This document shows positions 21,595 through 32,705 of a stretch of 64,000 nucleotides of DNA, in pieces. The stretch is from the NCBI GenBank assembly GCA_022036555.1, contig CM039128.1:19059640-19123639 (forward strand), given 5' to 3'. This DNA is from Microstegium vimineum. Taxonomy: Eukaryota > Streptophyta > Magnoliopsida > Poales > Poaceae. Numbering within the stretch: the stretch's first letter is position 1; every line of letters begins with the position of its first letter. A model generated the notes under the pieces. That model saw nothing but the letters and a program-made list of their open reading frames with translations, was not told where the DNA came from and did no database searches. A program made the position numbers and the translations under genes.

Positions 21595-24009
21595 ATGTCC
21601 CATGGGGATGGACCACCTCCCATGTTCGATGGAGACGACTTTCCTTATTGGAAAGTTCGTATGGAGGCCTATTTAGAGGCCGTTGACGTGGGCGTGCTCA
21701 AAGCCGCCACAAAGGGAGGTACTCTCTTCGCGGAGGACCTCAACTTTGAGAAGCACAATGCCAAGGCAAAGAACATACTCTTTCGTGGCATTAGCAAGGA
21801 TGTCTTCAACCGAGTGCGTAATGCCAAAGACACATTTGAGTTGTGGACCACTATTTGTGCACTTCACGAGGGCACAAAGAGTGAGCGTGAAGAACGCTAT
21901 CACTTGGTTATGGCTAAGCTCAATTCTTTCTCTATGCATGCAAATGAAAATGCAAATGAAATGTACTCACGACTAAATATTATTGTAGAGGAATTGAATC
22001 GGCTCGGTCTCAACCAAATGGAACCGGCCGATGTGGTACGCAAGATTCTTTGTATCTTGCCCATTGAGAAGTATGGCCACATCGTCACGGTGCTTCACCA
22101 AGGAGATCTCTCCGCCATTACACCAACACAAATTTTGGGCAAGATCAATGCCCATGAGATGTACATGAAGATTGGTGATAGTGGCTCATCTCCCTCCTCC
22201 AAGAAGAAAGAAAAAGAAAAGGAGGAAAAGAAGGACTTGGCTCTCAAGGCATCCTCGTCGGAGAAGCACAAGATGCAAGTCATGTATGAGAGCACAAGTG
22301 ATGATGATGATGATGATCTCGCTCTCATGGTGAAGAAAACAACCAAGATGTTGAAGAAGCTAAGCAAGAATGGAGTCAAGTTTGACTCAAAGAAGAAGAA
22401 ATTCTTTACAAGCTCTTCAAGAAAGCCCCTCTCCAAGATGGATTGCTACAATTGTGGCAAACTTGGACACTTGGCTCATGCTTGCCCCGAAGAAAAGAAA
22501 GACAAGTACAAGAACAAGAAAGCTAACAACAAGTTCAAGTACAACAAGGGCAACAAGGTTGAGTCAAGTGATGAGGAGAAGAAGGATGACAAGCCATTCA
22601 AGAAGAAGAAGAACTTCAACTTCCACAAGAAGAAGAAGAATGGCAAAGCCTACATTGTTGGTGATTGGCGCACCGACATTGAAGACTCAAGTGACTCATC
22701 CGGAGATGAAAGTGAAGAAGAAAAGGTGGCCGCTTTGGTGATTGGTTCATCTACTCCACCACCACCCCCTCCGTCATCTCCGGGCTCATCCTCTACACAC
22801 CTATGCCTCATGGCTAAAGGTGACAAAAAGGTACAAAAAGAGGATAGTGATGATGAGGCTAGCTCTAGTGATGATAGTGATGATGAGTTTGAGGCACCTT
22901 CCTATGATGAGCTAATTGAAATTTGCAATAAATACACTAAGCTCATTAGGAAGTATAAAGGCAAAAGTGAATCACTAGAGAAAGCAAATGGTAACTTGCA
23001 TGCTAAGCTTGATGACTTGACTAGTGCTAATGATGAATTGAAGCTTGAGAACAAATATCTCTCATCTAGCACTAGGGAGCTCAAAGCCTCACTCAAGCAA
23101 GTAAATGAGAAACATGATAAGCTTGAAAGGTCAACACAAGAGCTCCAATCAAGGTACAACTTGCTAAAAGATGACTACAACCAAGTCAAAAATGAACATG
23201 GCACACTTGTGATAGCTAATGAATTGCTTTCAAATGATCTTGCTACACATGTTGCTATTAACCCGGTTGTTAAGTGTGATATAGCTACTTCTTGTGAGGA
23301 CTTGCTTGATGAAGTTGCTAGTGAGCAAAATGCTAAGTGCAAGGGCAAGAAGGTAGTTGAGGCCGACAAGCATGATGACTATGTGAAGATGAGGCAAGAA
23401 AACTCCAAGCTCAAGGAAGAGCTAATCAACCTCAAGGCAAGCAAGCCACTCACTATCAAGTCGGCCAAACAAGATGACAAAGATGCAATGACCTTGATCA
23501 AGTCTCTCAAAGAGGAAAATGCCAAGCTCAAGGTTGAGAAGGTCAAGTTTACAAGTGGATTGGAGAAGTTCACCAAGGGCCACAATCTTCAAAGTGAGCT
23601 CTTAATGAACACAATCATGAAGACCGACAAGACCGGCATTGGGTTCAAGGAGAACCAAATCATGAAGGCCAAGGTCAAGATAGAAGCCAAGAACTATTAC
23701 AAGAACAAGGCCATGAAAAGCAACTATGACACACCAAAGCCCAAACCCAAGAAGTGCTTTGGATGTGGTCAAGAGGGTCACATTCAATTCCAATGCAAGA
23801 CTCCACCTCCCAAGACCTTGCCCAAGCACATAAGGCCTTTCGCTCATGATGCACACTTCATCATCAACAAGGACTCCAAGGGTAGACCTCAAGTTATATT
23901 TCTCGGTCCAAAGATGATGAACAAGCCCAAAGTGCTATGGGTTGCTAAGGAGTTGGTGGACAAGGCTATGGGACCTCGCCAAGTGTGGGCTCCCAAACAA
24001 CAAGCTTAA
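21595..24009 (+). CDS. Copia gag with two zinc knuckles and coiled coil
   Basis: An open frame of 804 residues begins 38 nt after the PBS (ATG at 21595). The N-terminal part (FPYWKVRMEAYLEAVD, GISKDVFNRVRNAKD) is the copia gag domain. A first CCHC knuckle, CYNCGKLGHLAHAC, starts near residue 284. A lysine-rich and then Asp/Ser-rich linker follows, then a long heptad-like coiled coil (about residues 430-660). A second knuckle, CFGCGQEGHIQFQC, starts near residue 721. It would form the nucleocapsid. It ends at TAA (24007-24009) in the same frame as protease, with one further TAG (24028-24030) before the pol frame. Gag is intact. Confidence 0.9.
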   Translation: MSHGDGPPPMFDGDDFPYWKVRMEAYLEAVDVGVLKAATKGGTLFAEDLNFEKHNAKAKNILFRGISKDVFNRVRNAKDTFELWTTICALHEGTKSEREERYHLVMAKLNSFSMHANENANEMYSRLNIIVEELNRLGLNQMEPADVVRKILCILPIEKYGHIVTVLHQGDLSAITPTQILGKINAHEMYMKIGDSGSSPSSKKKEKEKEEKKDLALKASSSEKHKMQVMYESTSDDDDDDLALMVKKTTKMLKKLSKNGVKFDSKKKKFFTSSSRKPLSKMDCYNCGKLGHLAHACPEEKKDKYKNKKANNKFKYNKGNKVESSDEEKKDDKPFKKKKNFNFHKKKKNGKAYIVGDWRTDIEDSSDSSGDESEEEKVAALVIGSSTPPPPPPSSPGSSSTHLCLMAKGDKKVQKEDSDDEASSSDDSDDEFEAPSYDELIEICNKYTKLIRKYKGKSESLEKANGNLHAKLDDLTSANDELKLENKYLSSSTRELKASLKQVNEKHDKLERSTQELQSRYNLLKDDYNQVKNEHGTLVIANELLSNDLATHVAINPVVKCDIATSCEDLLDEVASEQNAKCKGKKVVEADKHDDYVKMRQENSKLKEELINLKASKPLTIKSAKQDDKDAMTLIKSLKEENAKLKVEKVKFTSGLEKFTKGHNLQSELLMNTIMKTDKTGIGFKENQIMKAKVKIEAKNYYKNKAMKSNYDTPKPKPKKCFGCGQEGHIQFQCKTPPPKTLPKHIRPFAHDAHFIINKDSKGRPQVIFLGPKMMNKPKVLWVAKELVDKAMGPRQVWAPKQQA

Positions 24010-24030
24010 CTCCAAGTTGCTTGTGTGTAG

Positions 24031-25662
24031 GTGAACTACAAGACCGGTGGAAGTCATTGGGTGATTGATAGTGGATGCACTCAACATATGACCGGTGACT
24101 CCCGGATGTTCACCACACTTGAGGAAGATTGTGAAGGGCAAGACAAGATTACCTTTGGGGACAATTCAAAAGGCAAAGTGCAAGGTCTAGGCAAAGTGGC
24201 AATCTCAAATGATCAATCAATATCAAATGTCTTGCTAGTACAATCATTGAGCTTCAACTTGCTATCGGTGGGACAACTATGTGATCTTGGTTTTCAATGT
24301 CTCTTCACTCCAAATGAGGTAGTTGTGTCCAAGATTGAAGATTCATCATTGATATTCAAAGGGTTTCGGCACAACAATCTCTACCTAGTGGACTTCACCT
24401 CAAATGAAGCTAGTTTGCAAACATGTCTTTTCTCCAAGAGTTCTTTGGGTTGGCTATGGCATAGAAGATTAGCACATGTGGGAATGTCAACTTTGAAGAA
24501 GCTTGTCAAGAAGGAATTGGTTAGAGGTGTGAAGGATGTGGTGTTTGAGAAAGATAAACTTTGTAGTGCATGTCAAGCCGGCAAGCAAGTAGCAAACACT
24601 CATCCAACCAAAGCTTTCATGTCAACCTCAAGAGTTCTAGAGCTACTCCACATGGATCTATTTGGACCTACCACCTATGCTAGCCTTGGCGGCAATCTCT
24701 TTTGCTTGGTGGTAGTTGATGACTACTCTAGATACACTTGGGTGTTCTTTCTTCAAGACAAGGGAGAAACTCAATCAATATTCAAGAAGTTTGCAACTAG
24801 AGCCCAAAATGAGTTTGATGTGAAGATAAAGAAGATAAGAAGTGACAATGGGACCGAGTTTGTAAACACCAAGATTGAAGACTATTGTGATGAAGTTGGA
24901 ATCAAGCATGAAGTATCCGCCACATATACTCCTCAACAAAATGGTGTAGTAGAGAGGAATAACCGGACACTTATCACACTTGAAAGATCAATGCTTGATG
25001 AATACAACACCCCTGAGAAGTTTTGGGCCGAAGCAATCAACACCGCATGCTATGCGGCCAACCGGCTATTTGTCCAAAGGCTTCTCAAGAAGACCCCCTA
25101 TGAGCTTGTGAATGGAAAGAAACCGGATATATCCTTTTTCCGAGTGTTTGGTTGCAAAGTGTACATCTACAAGAAACGCCAACACTTGGGCAAGTTCCAA
25201 AGAAGATGTGACATTGGTTTCTTAGTTGGGTATTCACTTAAATCCAAGGCATACCGTGTATTTAACAAAGCCACCGGCTTAGTTGAAGAAACGTATGACT
25301 TGGAGTTTGATGAAACTAATGGCTCTCAAAAAGAGCATGAAAATCTTGATGATGTAGGTGATGAACCCTTGAGGGAGGCAATGAAGAACATGCCAATTGG
25401 TGCTATCAACCCACAAGAGGTGGAAGAAGTTGAAGATGAAGCGAATCAAGATCCTTCTCCACCCCACACGCCTCAAGTTGATGAAGAAGATCAAGTGAGG
25501 GAAGCTCAAGAAGACACTCACATCCCTCAAGATCAAGCCGAGGCCGAAGCAAGCAATGTTGAAGCACCGCAACCTCCTCCCCAAGAGATAAATAGAAGAT
25601 CTACACCTATGCTTCAAGCACATCCTCAAGACCTCATCATAGGGAGTCCATCAAGGGGGTAA
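24031..25662 (+). CDS. Copia pol, protease and integrase part
   Basis: In the same frame as gag but after two stops. The protease motif is WVIDSGCTQHMTGD near the start. Integrase follows: a zinc region with LWHRRLAHVGM and LCSACQAGKQ, then catalytic blocks LHMDLFGPT, IRSDNGTEFVN and QQNGVVERNNR. The C-terminal part is acidic and proline-rich. The frame stops at 25660-25662, directly after a five-G run, while RT continues in the next frame, so a one-base length change in the G run has split pol. How gag and pol are linked (readthrough, splicing at the GTGTAG|GTG site, or internal initiation) cannot be told. Confidence 0.85.
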   Translation: MNYKTGGSHWVIDSGCTQHMTGDSRMFTTLEEDCEGQDKITFGDNSKGKVQGLGKVAISNDQSISNVLLVQSLSFNLLSVGQLCDLGFQCLFTPNEVVVSKIEDSSLIFKGFRHNNLYLVDFTSNEASLQTCLFSKSSLGWLWHRRLAHVGMSTLKKLVKKELVRGVKDVVFEKDKLCSACQAGKQVANTHPTKAFMSTSRVLELLHMDLFGPTTYASLGGNLFCLVVVDDYSRYTWVFFLQDKGETQSIFKKFATRAQNEFDVKIKKIRSDNGTEFVNTKIEDYCDEVGIKHEVSATYTPQQNGVVERNNRTLITLERSMLDEYNTPEKFWAEAINTACYAANRLFVQRLLKKTPYELVNGKKPDISFFRVFGCKVYIYKKRQHLGKFQRRCDIGFLVGYSLKSKAYRVFNKATGLVEETYDLEFDETNGSQKEHENLDDVGDEPLREAMKNMPIGAINPQEVEEVEDEANQDPSPPHTPQVDEEDQVREAQEDTHIPQDQAEAEASNVEAPQPPPQEINRRSTPMLQAHPQDLIIGSPSRG

Positions 25663-25663
25663 C

Positions 25664-27260
25664 AACTCGATCTAAACTTGCTTCTTATGTTGAACATCAC
25701 TCTTTTGTTTCCTTTGTTGAGCCTTCTAGTGTGGAGGATGCACTTGCGGATCCAGATTGGGTGAATGCCATGCACGAAGAGTTGAACAACTTCACCCGGA
25801 ACGAAGTGTGGACACTAGTAGAAAAGCCCAAAGGATCAAGAATCATTGGCACCAAGTGGGTGTTTAGGAACAAGCAAGATGATCAAGGCGTGGTTGTGAG
25901 AAACAAGGCAAGATTGGTGGCAAAGGGGTTCTCCCAAGTTGAAGGCTTGGATTTTGGGGAGACCTTTGCACCGGTTGCAAGACTAGAAGCCATTCGTATC
26001 CTTTTGGCATATGCTTCACACCATAAAATGAAACTCTTTCAAATGGATGTGAAGAGTGCCTTTCTTAATGGTTTCATTAATGAACTTGTTTTTGTCTCAC
26101 AACCTCCCGGGTTTGAAGACCCAAATTGTCCTAATCATGTGTATAGTTTGTCCAAGGCACTCTATGGATTGAAGCAAGCTCCAAGAGCTTGGTATGAGAG
26201 GCTAAGGGACTTCCTACTCAAGAAAGGCTTCAAGATCGGGAAAGTGGATACCACACTCTTCACCAAGGTGCTAGAAGGAGAGATCTTTGTTTGCCAAGTA
26301 TATGTCGATGACATTATATTTGGGTCAACAAACCAAGGTCATAGCAAGGAATTTGGCGCATTGATGTCCAAGGAGTTCGAGATGTCGATGATTGGCGAGC
26401 TAACCTTCTTCCTAGGCTTCCAAGTGAAGCAATTGAGGGAGGGCACCTTCATATCTCAAGAGAAGTACACTTATGATGTGCTCAAGAAATTCAAGATGGA
26501 GGATTGCAAGCCAATCAAGACCCCAATGCCTACCAATGGGCATCTCGATCTCGATGAGGGAGGTAAACCGATCGACCAAACTCTATATCGTTCTATGATC
26601 GGTAGTTTACTTTACCTCACCGCTTCTAGGCCGGATATCATGTTTAGTGTGTGTATGTGTGCTAGATTTCAAGCAACCCCTAAGGAGTCGCATCTTTGTG
26701 CGGTTAAAAGAATCCTTAGGTACTTAAGGCACACCCCTAGCATGGGTCTTTGGTATCCCAAAGGAGCTCCCTTCCAACTAGTTGGCTATTCCGATTCGGA
26801 TTACGCCGGGTGTAAGGTTGATAGGAAGAGTACCTCCGGTGGGTGCCACATGCTAGGAAGATCACTTGTTTCTTGGTCCTCAAAGAAGCAAAATAGTGTG
26901 GCATTGTCAACCGCCGAAGCAGAATACATTGCCATGGGAGCAAGTTGTGCACAAATCTTATATATGACCCAAACACTCTTTGATTACGGCGTGTTTTTAA
27001 AAGAAGTTCCACTTTTCTGTGATAATAAAAGTGCCATAAAGCTTGCAAACAACCCGGTTCAACACTCTCGCACCAAGCACATTGATATTCGCCATCACTT
27101 TCTTAGAGATCATGTGGCTAGGAAAGATATAACACTAGTTGGAGTTAAGAGCGAAGAGCAATTGGCGGATATCTTCACTAAACCACTCGATGAAACAACC
27201 TTTTGTAGGTTGAGAAGCGAGTTAAATGTGCTTGATCACTCTAATTTTACTAAAAGATGA
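25664..27260 (+). CDS. Copia pol, reverse transcriptase and RNase H part
   Basis: The first recognisable coding near 25664 leads into RT: WVFRNKQDDQG, KARLVAKGFSQVEG, LFQMDVKSAFLNG, ALYGLKQAPRAWYERL and the active site VYVDDIIFGSTN. RNase H then follows with GYSDSDYAGCKVDRKSTSGG and STAEAEYIAMG, ending ADIFTKPLDETTFCRL, a typical SIRE-lineage C-terminus. The domain is intact from 25731 to the stop at 27260. It copies the element RNA into DNA, but it is out of frame with integrase, so this copy probably depends on proteins from other copies. Confidence 0.88.
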
Positions 27261-27743
27261 TCTTGTGTGAACCTTGCATTCATTTGTAATATAACATGTT
27301 TAATATGGTAATGCTCATAGGTTTGGCTAACGCGGTTAAGATAACCGCCCTCAAAGCGTGTGACAAAGCTTAACCGCGGTTTAAACTTGCAAGCACCCTA
27401 GATTCTCTTTTCGTATTGCATAAGCATATGCATGTGTGTTGTTTGCCCTTTCTTTTTCCGTTTAAGTTTCTTGAGCATCCTCTATGTTAGTCCACTTAGG
27501 GGGAGCATTCCAAGCTCAAGTAACTCATTTACCCCTATTATGGCCATATGATGTCTCCTTGGCCGTTCCATTCGAATATTTTGAGCCAAAAACTAAATTT
27601 AAGCCTATGGCAAAATAATTGAAAATGAGTGTTTGAGAGATGGTTCTCATATCAAGTCCAATCAAGTGTTATTTGGATCTTATTTGGATTGGAACTTGGT
27701 TGGGAGAAAGACGCAAAAAGAAAATTTGAAAAATTCCACTTTT
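27261..27743. other. Spacer after copia pol
   Basis: No coding. Mixed AT-rich sequence with the pyrimidine-rich CCCTTTCTTTTTCCG at about 27448 and GGGGGAGCATTCC near 27500. It leads into the GC-rich motif array. Confidence 0.4.
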
Positions 27744-28095
27744 TAGGCGTCGGACGCTGCCGACGGACGCTCGGTGTCAATTGCCTCAGCGTCCGTCGCG
27801 ATCGTCCGGAGATTAACCTTGCCCGCAAAAAGGGCGACGGACGCTCTCCAAAGCGTCCGTCGCGGAGCGTCCGCCGTGGTCAATGCGACTGGGCGTTTCA
27901 AATCGGCTCTGGAAGCCCGACGGACGATGCCGTCGGACGCTCCCCGAGCGTCCGTCGCATGTCGACGGAGCGTCCGTCGCCTATGCGTCGGACCGTCCGT
28001 CGCATGCCGACGGAGCGTCCGTCGCCTATGCGTCGGACCGTCCGTCGCATGCCGACGGAGCGTCCGTCGCCTATGCGTCGGACCGTCCGTCGCAA
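27744..28095. repeat. Array of CGTCGGACG motifs before ORF3, including a 45-bp tandem repeat
   Basis: The same motif family as in the LTR U3 (GCGTCCGTCGC, GTCGGACCGTCCGTCG). Three tandem 45-bp units begin at 27961, 28006 and 28051; the last two are identical and the first differs by one base. The open frames across this region give repetitive RRTVRR peptides and are products of the repeat, not genes. A GC-rich, CT-rich leader (about 28100-28440) follows. Confidence 0.8.
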
Positions 28096-29008
28096 ACCAT
28101 TCGGCGAATTTTTTTTGAAAACTCCCGATCTCCTCTCTGTCTCGCCAGATCTGGTCAGTCCGCCGCCGCGCCGAGTTTCTAACCCTAACCGCCGCTTTTC
28201 CCACCGCCGTTCTCCCTGCGCCGTCGTGGCCCTTGCCAGCGCCGCCACGCCTCCTCCTGCGCCGCCACGGATCCCTACTCCTGCGCCACCGCGTTTCTCC
28301 ACCAAGCACCGCCATCCCTGCCCTGCGCACCTTCCACCATCGACGCCGTGCCTTCACTGCATTCCGCGCCAGAGCCCATCCTCTGCTCCGCCGCCGCGCC
28401 AAGTGCTCCTTGCCCTAGCTTTGCCGCTCCTCTGAGTACTTCAAGCCGTGGTGGTCACTCTTTGCCAAGGGGTTCTTCTTCAAGAAGGTGCCAAGGTGAA
28501 ATTCGTTTTCACTGACTCTTACTCTCTTTGGCAAATCACCTTGCCAAACCCCTTAACCCCTCTCCCTGCCTTGATTAGAGTACGGTTTGCGGATTGTGGT
28601 TGGCGGTTGACGGATCGGGGAAATCTCTTTTCTAATCCCTTTTTGGTCAGAGGCTCGAGGTATGGCAGTGAATATCAATTGATTCTATTCTTACCTTATA
28701 TCATGCTTCTCTAGATCCGTACCTCTAGTTATATGCTTATGGTTTATATCTCTATCTATTTCCGACGAGCAGGATCAGTTTGTCAGTTGATCAGAGACTC
28801 AGACTGTGGGCAGTGACAGATAACTCGGGGCAAAGCACGCGAGTAAGGATCGAGGCAAAGCCTCGCGAGGACAGTCCAGGGCCGGCGTGCCACTCTCTTC
28901 AGCTGTTTGGATTGTCAGTTATTTCAGGGACAGTCTTTGGTTGGCAGTGGGGTTCTGGTTGGTTTGTTGCGGATCCCTGTCAGTGTTTTGATTGCTAGAG
29001 TTTGAGGT

Positions 29009-31729
29009 ATGGCAAGGACGAAGAATGTAGGTCCCGTTCCCGGCAGTGGTGGTGACCCTCCACCTCCACCGCGTCCACCCACTGACCGCGGGAAGGGCAA
29101 GCAGAAGGTCATCTCCCGGAAGCGCAAGAGGCCCGCAATGGATCCGGATTCGGTAGCCGCTCTTGCAGTAGCAGAGGCAGCCGAGAGAGCTGAGCGAGGA
29201 GGACGTCGCGCCGGTTTGAGGCTCTCACCTCGCCGTGGAGCGCGTCGTGAGTCCCCTCCACCTCCAGAGTCAGAGCCCATCGAGGCTACAGAGGCACCAG
29301 CTACAGAGCCAGTCCCAGCGACTGAGCCGACAGAGGCCGCGGGCCATTCTACTATTGGAAAGCTGATGAGCCGTCGAGTCACTCGTTCCCGATGCTCAGG
29401 TGCACCACCTAGCCCTCCAGGACCCAGACTCCCAGACCCAATGAGGCACCAGGTCAGGACACTTATAGCGAAGCAAGTCCAGCTGCTTCGGTTTGTCGAT
29501 TTCCAGTCTTGGTTCCCACCTCAGAGGGACCCCCGTGCCAGACGAGAGTTCTATACCACAGTGCACGAGGACTTCTACCGAGCGTATGTTGACACCGATG
29601 CTCCTCTCAGGGCCCACAGGGTGTGCCCAGCTACTCAGATTGAGGGGATCGGCGGTCCAGAGATCCTGCAGCATCTCCAGTACATCCAGGGATTGACAGA
29701 TCTGATGGGTCGCTCAGGGGCATATCAGAAAGAGTGGGTCTATTAGTTCTACGCCTCCCTGTGGATCTCACCTGATCACGAGTTCCTCCACTTCGCCTAT
29801 CAGGGACGTGACTTCAGGGTTACAGCTGCCAGGTTCCGAGAGCTCTTTCACCTCGGATCTTCACCTACCAGGATCCACAGTCTCTGCTATGGGGATCAGG
29901 AGGCCCCTCGCCGACCTCACGATGGCATAGTGCCATCCACAGACTTTGTCAGTCCGTGCTTTCAGTAGCCGTTCACTGAGGGTTCGAGCCGGACGCCACG
30001 TGACCTCACTCCTTTGGCTTGGATCCTCCACGAGGTTCTCAGACGGACTATTCTACCCAGGATTGGAGCCAGGGATACTATCACTCGACTTCAGCTTTGG
30101 CTCCTAGCTCACATTGTCCGGAAAGAGCAGTTCGATCTATGGGATCTGATAGTGAGCGAGCTCGAGGACATCATAGCTGCTGGGTTCAGAGGTCATTGGC
30201 AGCTACAGTTCGCACATTGGATCTCTTACTTGGTAGTTGCCAAGACTGGGTCAGGGGTTATGAGAGTCACCCTCACGAGGTCAGCCACAGAGTTTCCTGT
30301 CTATTCGATGAGCCAGCTTGTGGCCCATGGGCAGCTACCTCGCCCCAGCAGAGCTTACAGACCAGGCACGAGACAGGCCGGAGTGCCACCACAGTCAGCC
30401 GAGGTCACCGATGCGACAGTTGAGCAGATTGCTCAGGCAGAGCTGGCAGACTTGGACGCCGAGATCGATACAGCTACAGAGACAGTATTTAGAGAGGATC
30501 TCGACTCCGACAGCTCTGACGAGGACTACCAGCCGGTGCACGAGTATACACCTATGACACATGACCACGAGGCTGGTGGGTCAGGCACAGCTGCAGCAGC
30601 TCCAGCTCCAGGCTCCAGTTCTTCAGAGGCTACCCTGCTCACCATACTCTCGAGGATGCAGGAGGAGCAGTCTCGTCAGGCAGAGGAGTAGAGACGACAG
30701 GCTGCAGACCTACGGAGGCTCACTGAGCAGCAGCTGGCAGCTCAGGCTCAGATACAGGCTAGGCAGGATGAGTTCCAGCGCCAGTTCCAAGCCTATCAGC
30801 TACAGCAGGCAGATATCCAGAAGACTCAGACTCTTTTACTTGAGCGTCTTCTGGCCTCTAGCTCCAGGCAGACCTCCACTCCACACTTTCAGTTGCCCGC
30901 CGTCTCTCAGCAGCAGCAGTTCACCTCTCCTCTACCACAACCTCCAGTAGTTCTGGTGCCCACTCCAGCGTTACCGTCCAGTGGACAGCAGAGTCAGGCA
31001 CCAGCTACACCTCCGTTCCAGCCAGCAGCTTCTCCAGAGTACCAGACACCGAGGACCCAGGTGTCTTCTTGGATAGGTTCACCCGGAGAGTTCCAGACGG
31101 GATTCACCCCTACCCGGGGAACCACTCTAGCAGAGGCCTCGCGAGATCTGTCAGCTTCATATCTTGAGATCACGGGAGAAGACTCCCCAGGAGCACCTCC
31201 GCAGGCCACACCAGCTCCAGAGACCGCAGTGGATCTTCCGGCGACAGGCACTCACCAGTCCTCAGTTGCGTCGTCGGAGATCGCACCTGAGCAGTCGGCA
31301 CAGACAGTCACCACACCTCCAGTTGCCGTTCAGACGGATGCCATATCCCTTGCAGATGAGGTTACAGTGGCAGTGTCCTCCCCTGGTCAGACTCAGCCTG
31401 CAGAGGTTGCAGCGGCAGTGTCCCTAGTGGCACTAGCAGTGACTACGTCCCCCTCGCCTCGAGTTTTCACTCGTCGGGCCCCCAGACCCGCTACTACTGA
31501 GGCAGGACCGTCAGAGGCACCAGCAGAGTCTTAGCGACAGTCAGTTGAGACCGCAGCTCCAGAGGTGCCAGTGACAGCTTCAGAGGCCACCCCAGTTGCA
31601 CCTACACCAGCAGAGACCGTGTCAGATGAGTCAGACGAGTCGATCTTCAGGACTTCATTATGCTGGATCGGCGAGCTGCCGCTACTTCGCCTTCTTCTCC
31701 AGCCCCAGACTCGTAGTTTTTGGTGCTAG
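29009..31729 (+). pseudogene. Third long ORF of the copia element (ORF3, env-like position), four in-frame TAG
   Basis: One reading frame of 907 codons (final stop 31727-31729) is broken only by TAG at 29744-29746, 29966-29968, 30689-30691 and 31532-31534, with no frameshift. The N-terminus is proline- and arginine/lysine-rich, with an RKRKR nuclear-signal-like cluster. A middle domain (about 29440-30340) has FQSWFPPQ, EFYTTVHEDFY and ISPDHEFLHF. An acidic segment, a glutamine-rich coiled coil (about 30640-30870) and a Ser/Thr/Pro/Ala-rich tail follow. The position between pol and the 3' LTR matches the env-like frame of SIRE-type elements, but I see no clear membrane segment or signal peptide. 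Function unknown. Confidence 0.75.
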
Positions 31730-32174
31730 ACGCCAAAGGGGGAGAGGGTCGAGTATAGAGATAGGAGGAGGGATTTGGATCTTCGAATATTTTTTCCCCG
31801 TACTCTTTCATCATGTCTATCTTTTATGCATTTGTCTATATGTGTGATGTGATGATGGTTGATGTATATATGGTTGCATGTGACAAACTCTTGTGGTTCT
31901 CTAATATATCTTGTGAGTTGTTTCATGTTCATGATATATCTCTTTGCCTAACGATATTTGAGCTTCCACGTTTTACTCCGATACATCCTTTGAGAGTATC
32001 ATGAGGTACTGCTTTTTCATTCATATCCATGAGTACCATGTTTTGTGATTTGGTTTGGGTGAGCAAGTATGCTTCATTTCCTTTTTACTAATCCTTGCTC
32101 AATCATTCCAAGTCACCCTCGATTCTTAACCAAAACTCTTATCCATACTCGAGGTTCTATTGTCATCAATCACC
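31730..32174. other. Untranslated stretch between ORF3 and the polypurine tract
   Basis: T-rich and AT-rich, no coding. Ends at the polypurine tract of the large copia element. Confidence 0.5.
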
Positions 32175-32188
32175 AAAAAGGGGGAGAT
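32175..32188 (+). other. Polypurine tract of the large copia element
   Basis: AAAAAGGGGGAGAT lies directly before the 3' LTR start TGAAGATTC. It primes plus-strand DNA synthesis. Confidence 0.85.
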
Positions 32189-32705
32189 TGAAGATTCATG
32201 GCCCTAGTTGGTTTCGGTGATTAACGACAATTAGAGATTATTATGGCTAACGTGTGTTTTGCAGAGGCTATGCGTAGCCTAGCCATGGTGATCAAGGAGA
32301 ATGGGCTCTAAAGGTCATCACTTAGCCCCAAAGATGGATATCGTTTAAGTTGTTAAGGAGACATGATGAAGACCCTAGAATGATAGGCTAAGTGCCATAA
32401 GGAGATGAAGGGCACCTAGAATTAGATAGGGCTTCTCTTTATACCTTTTACCGTACTATTAAGAGGGGTTGAGACTAGTAGCTTGACTTAGGAAAGCTTC
32501 ATGTTTAGGTGTGGTGCACACTTGACTTCCTTAGCTCTAAGCAAGCCTATGGTGACCGTAAGATAGCCTAGAACAACTTCCATTTTCATCGCGACGAAAA
32601 ACGTAGTTGTCAAAATCATTTTCTGGGCGACGGACGCTCCTGGCAGGGGTGCCGGACGCTGTCCGACGCGTCGGACAAAGGCGCCGGACGCTGGGTGGTT
32701 GAGTC
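32189..32705 (+). repeat. 3' LTR of the large copia element, first part
   Basis: Matches 19974-20490 of the 5' LTR with few substitutions. It is cut at GAGTC (32701-32705) by the inner copia element; the rest resumes at 40352. Confidence 0.92.

Noticed and set aside
21669..23892. Many antisense frames over the copia gag
   Set aside because: Shadow frames of the 804-residue gag; serine/leucine-rich translations typical of antisense reading.
27961..28095. Regular repeats that could suggest a CRISPR array
   Set aside because: Direct 45-bp tandem repeat without spacers, in plant retrotransposon DNA.
27629..28435. Long open frames giving RRTVRR-type peptides on both strands
   Set aside because: They arise from the CGTCCGTCG motif array and GC-rich leader; repetitive in several frames at once, no conserved domain.
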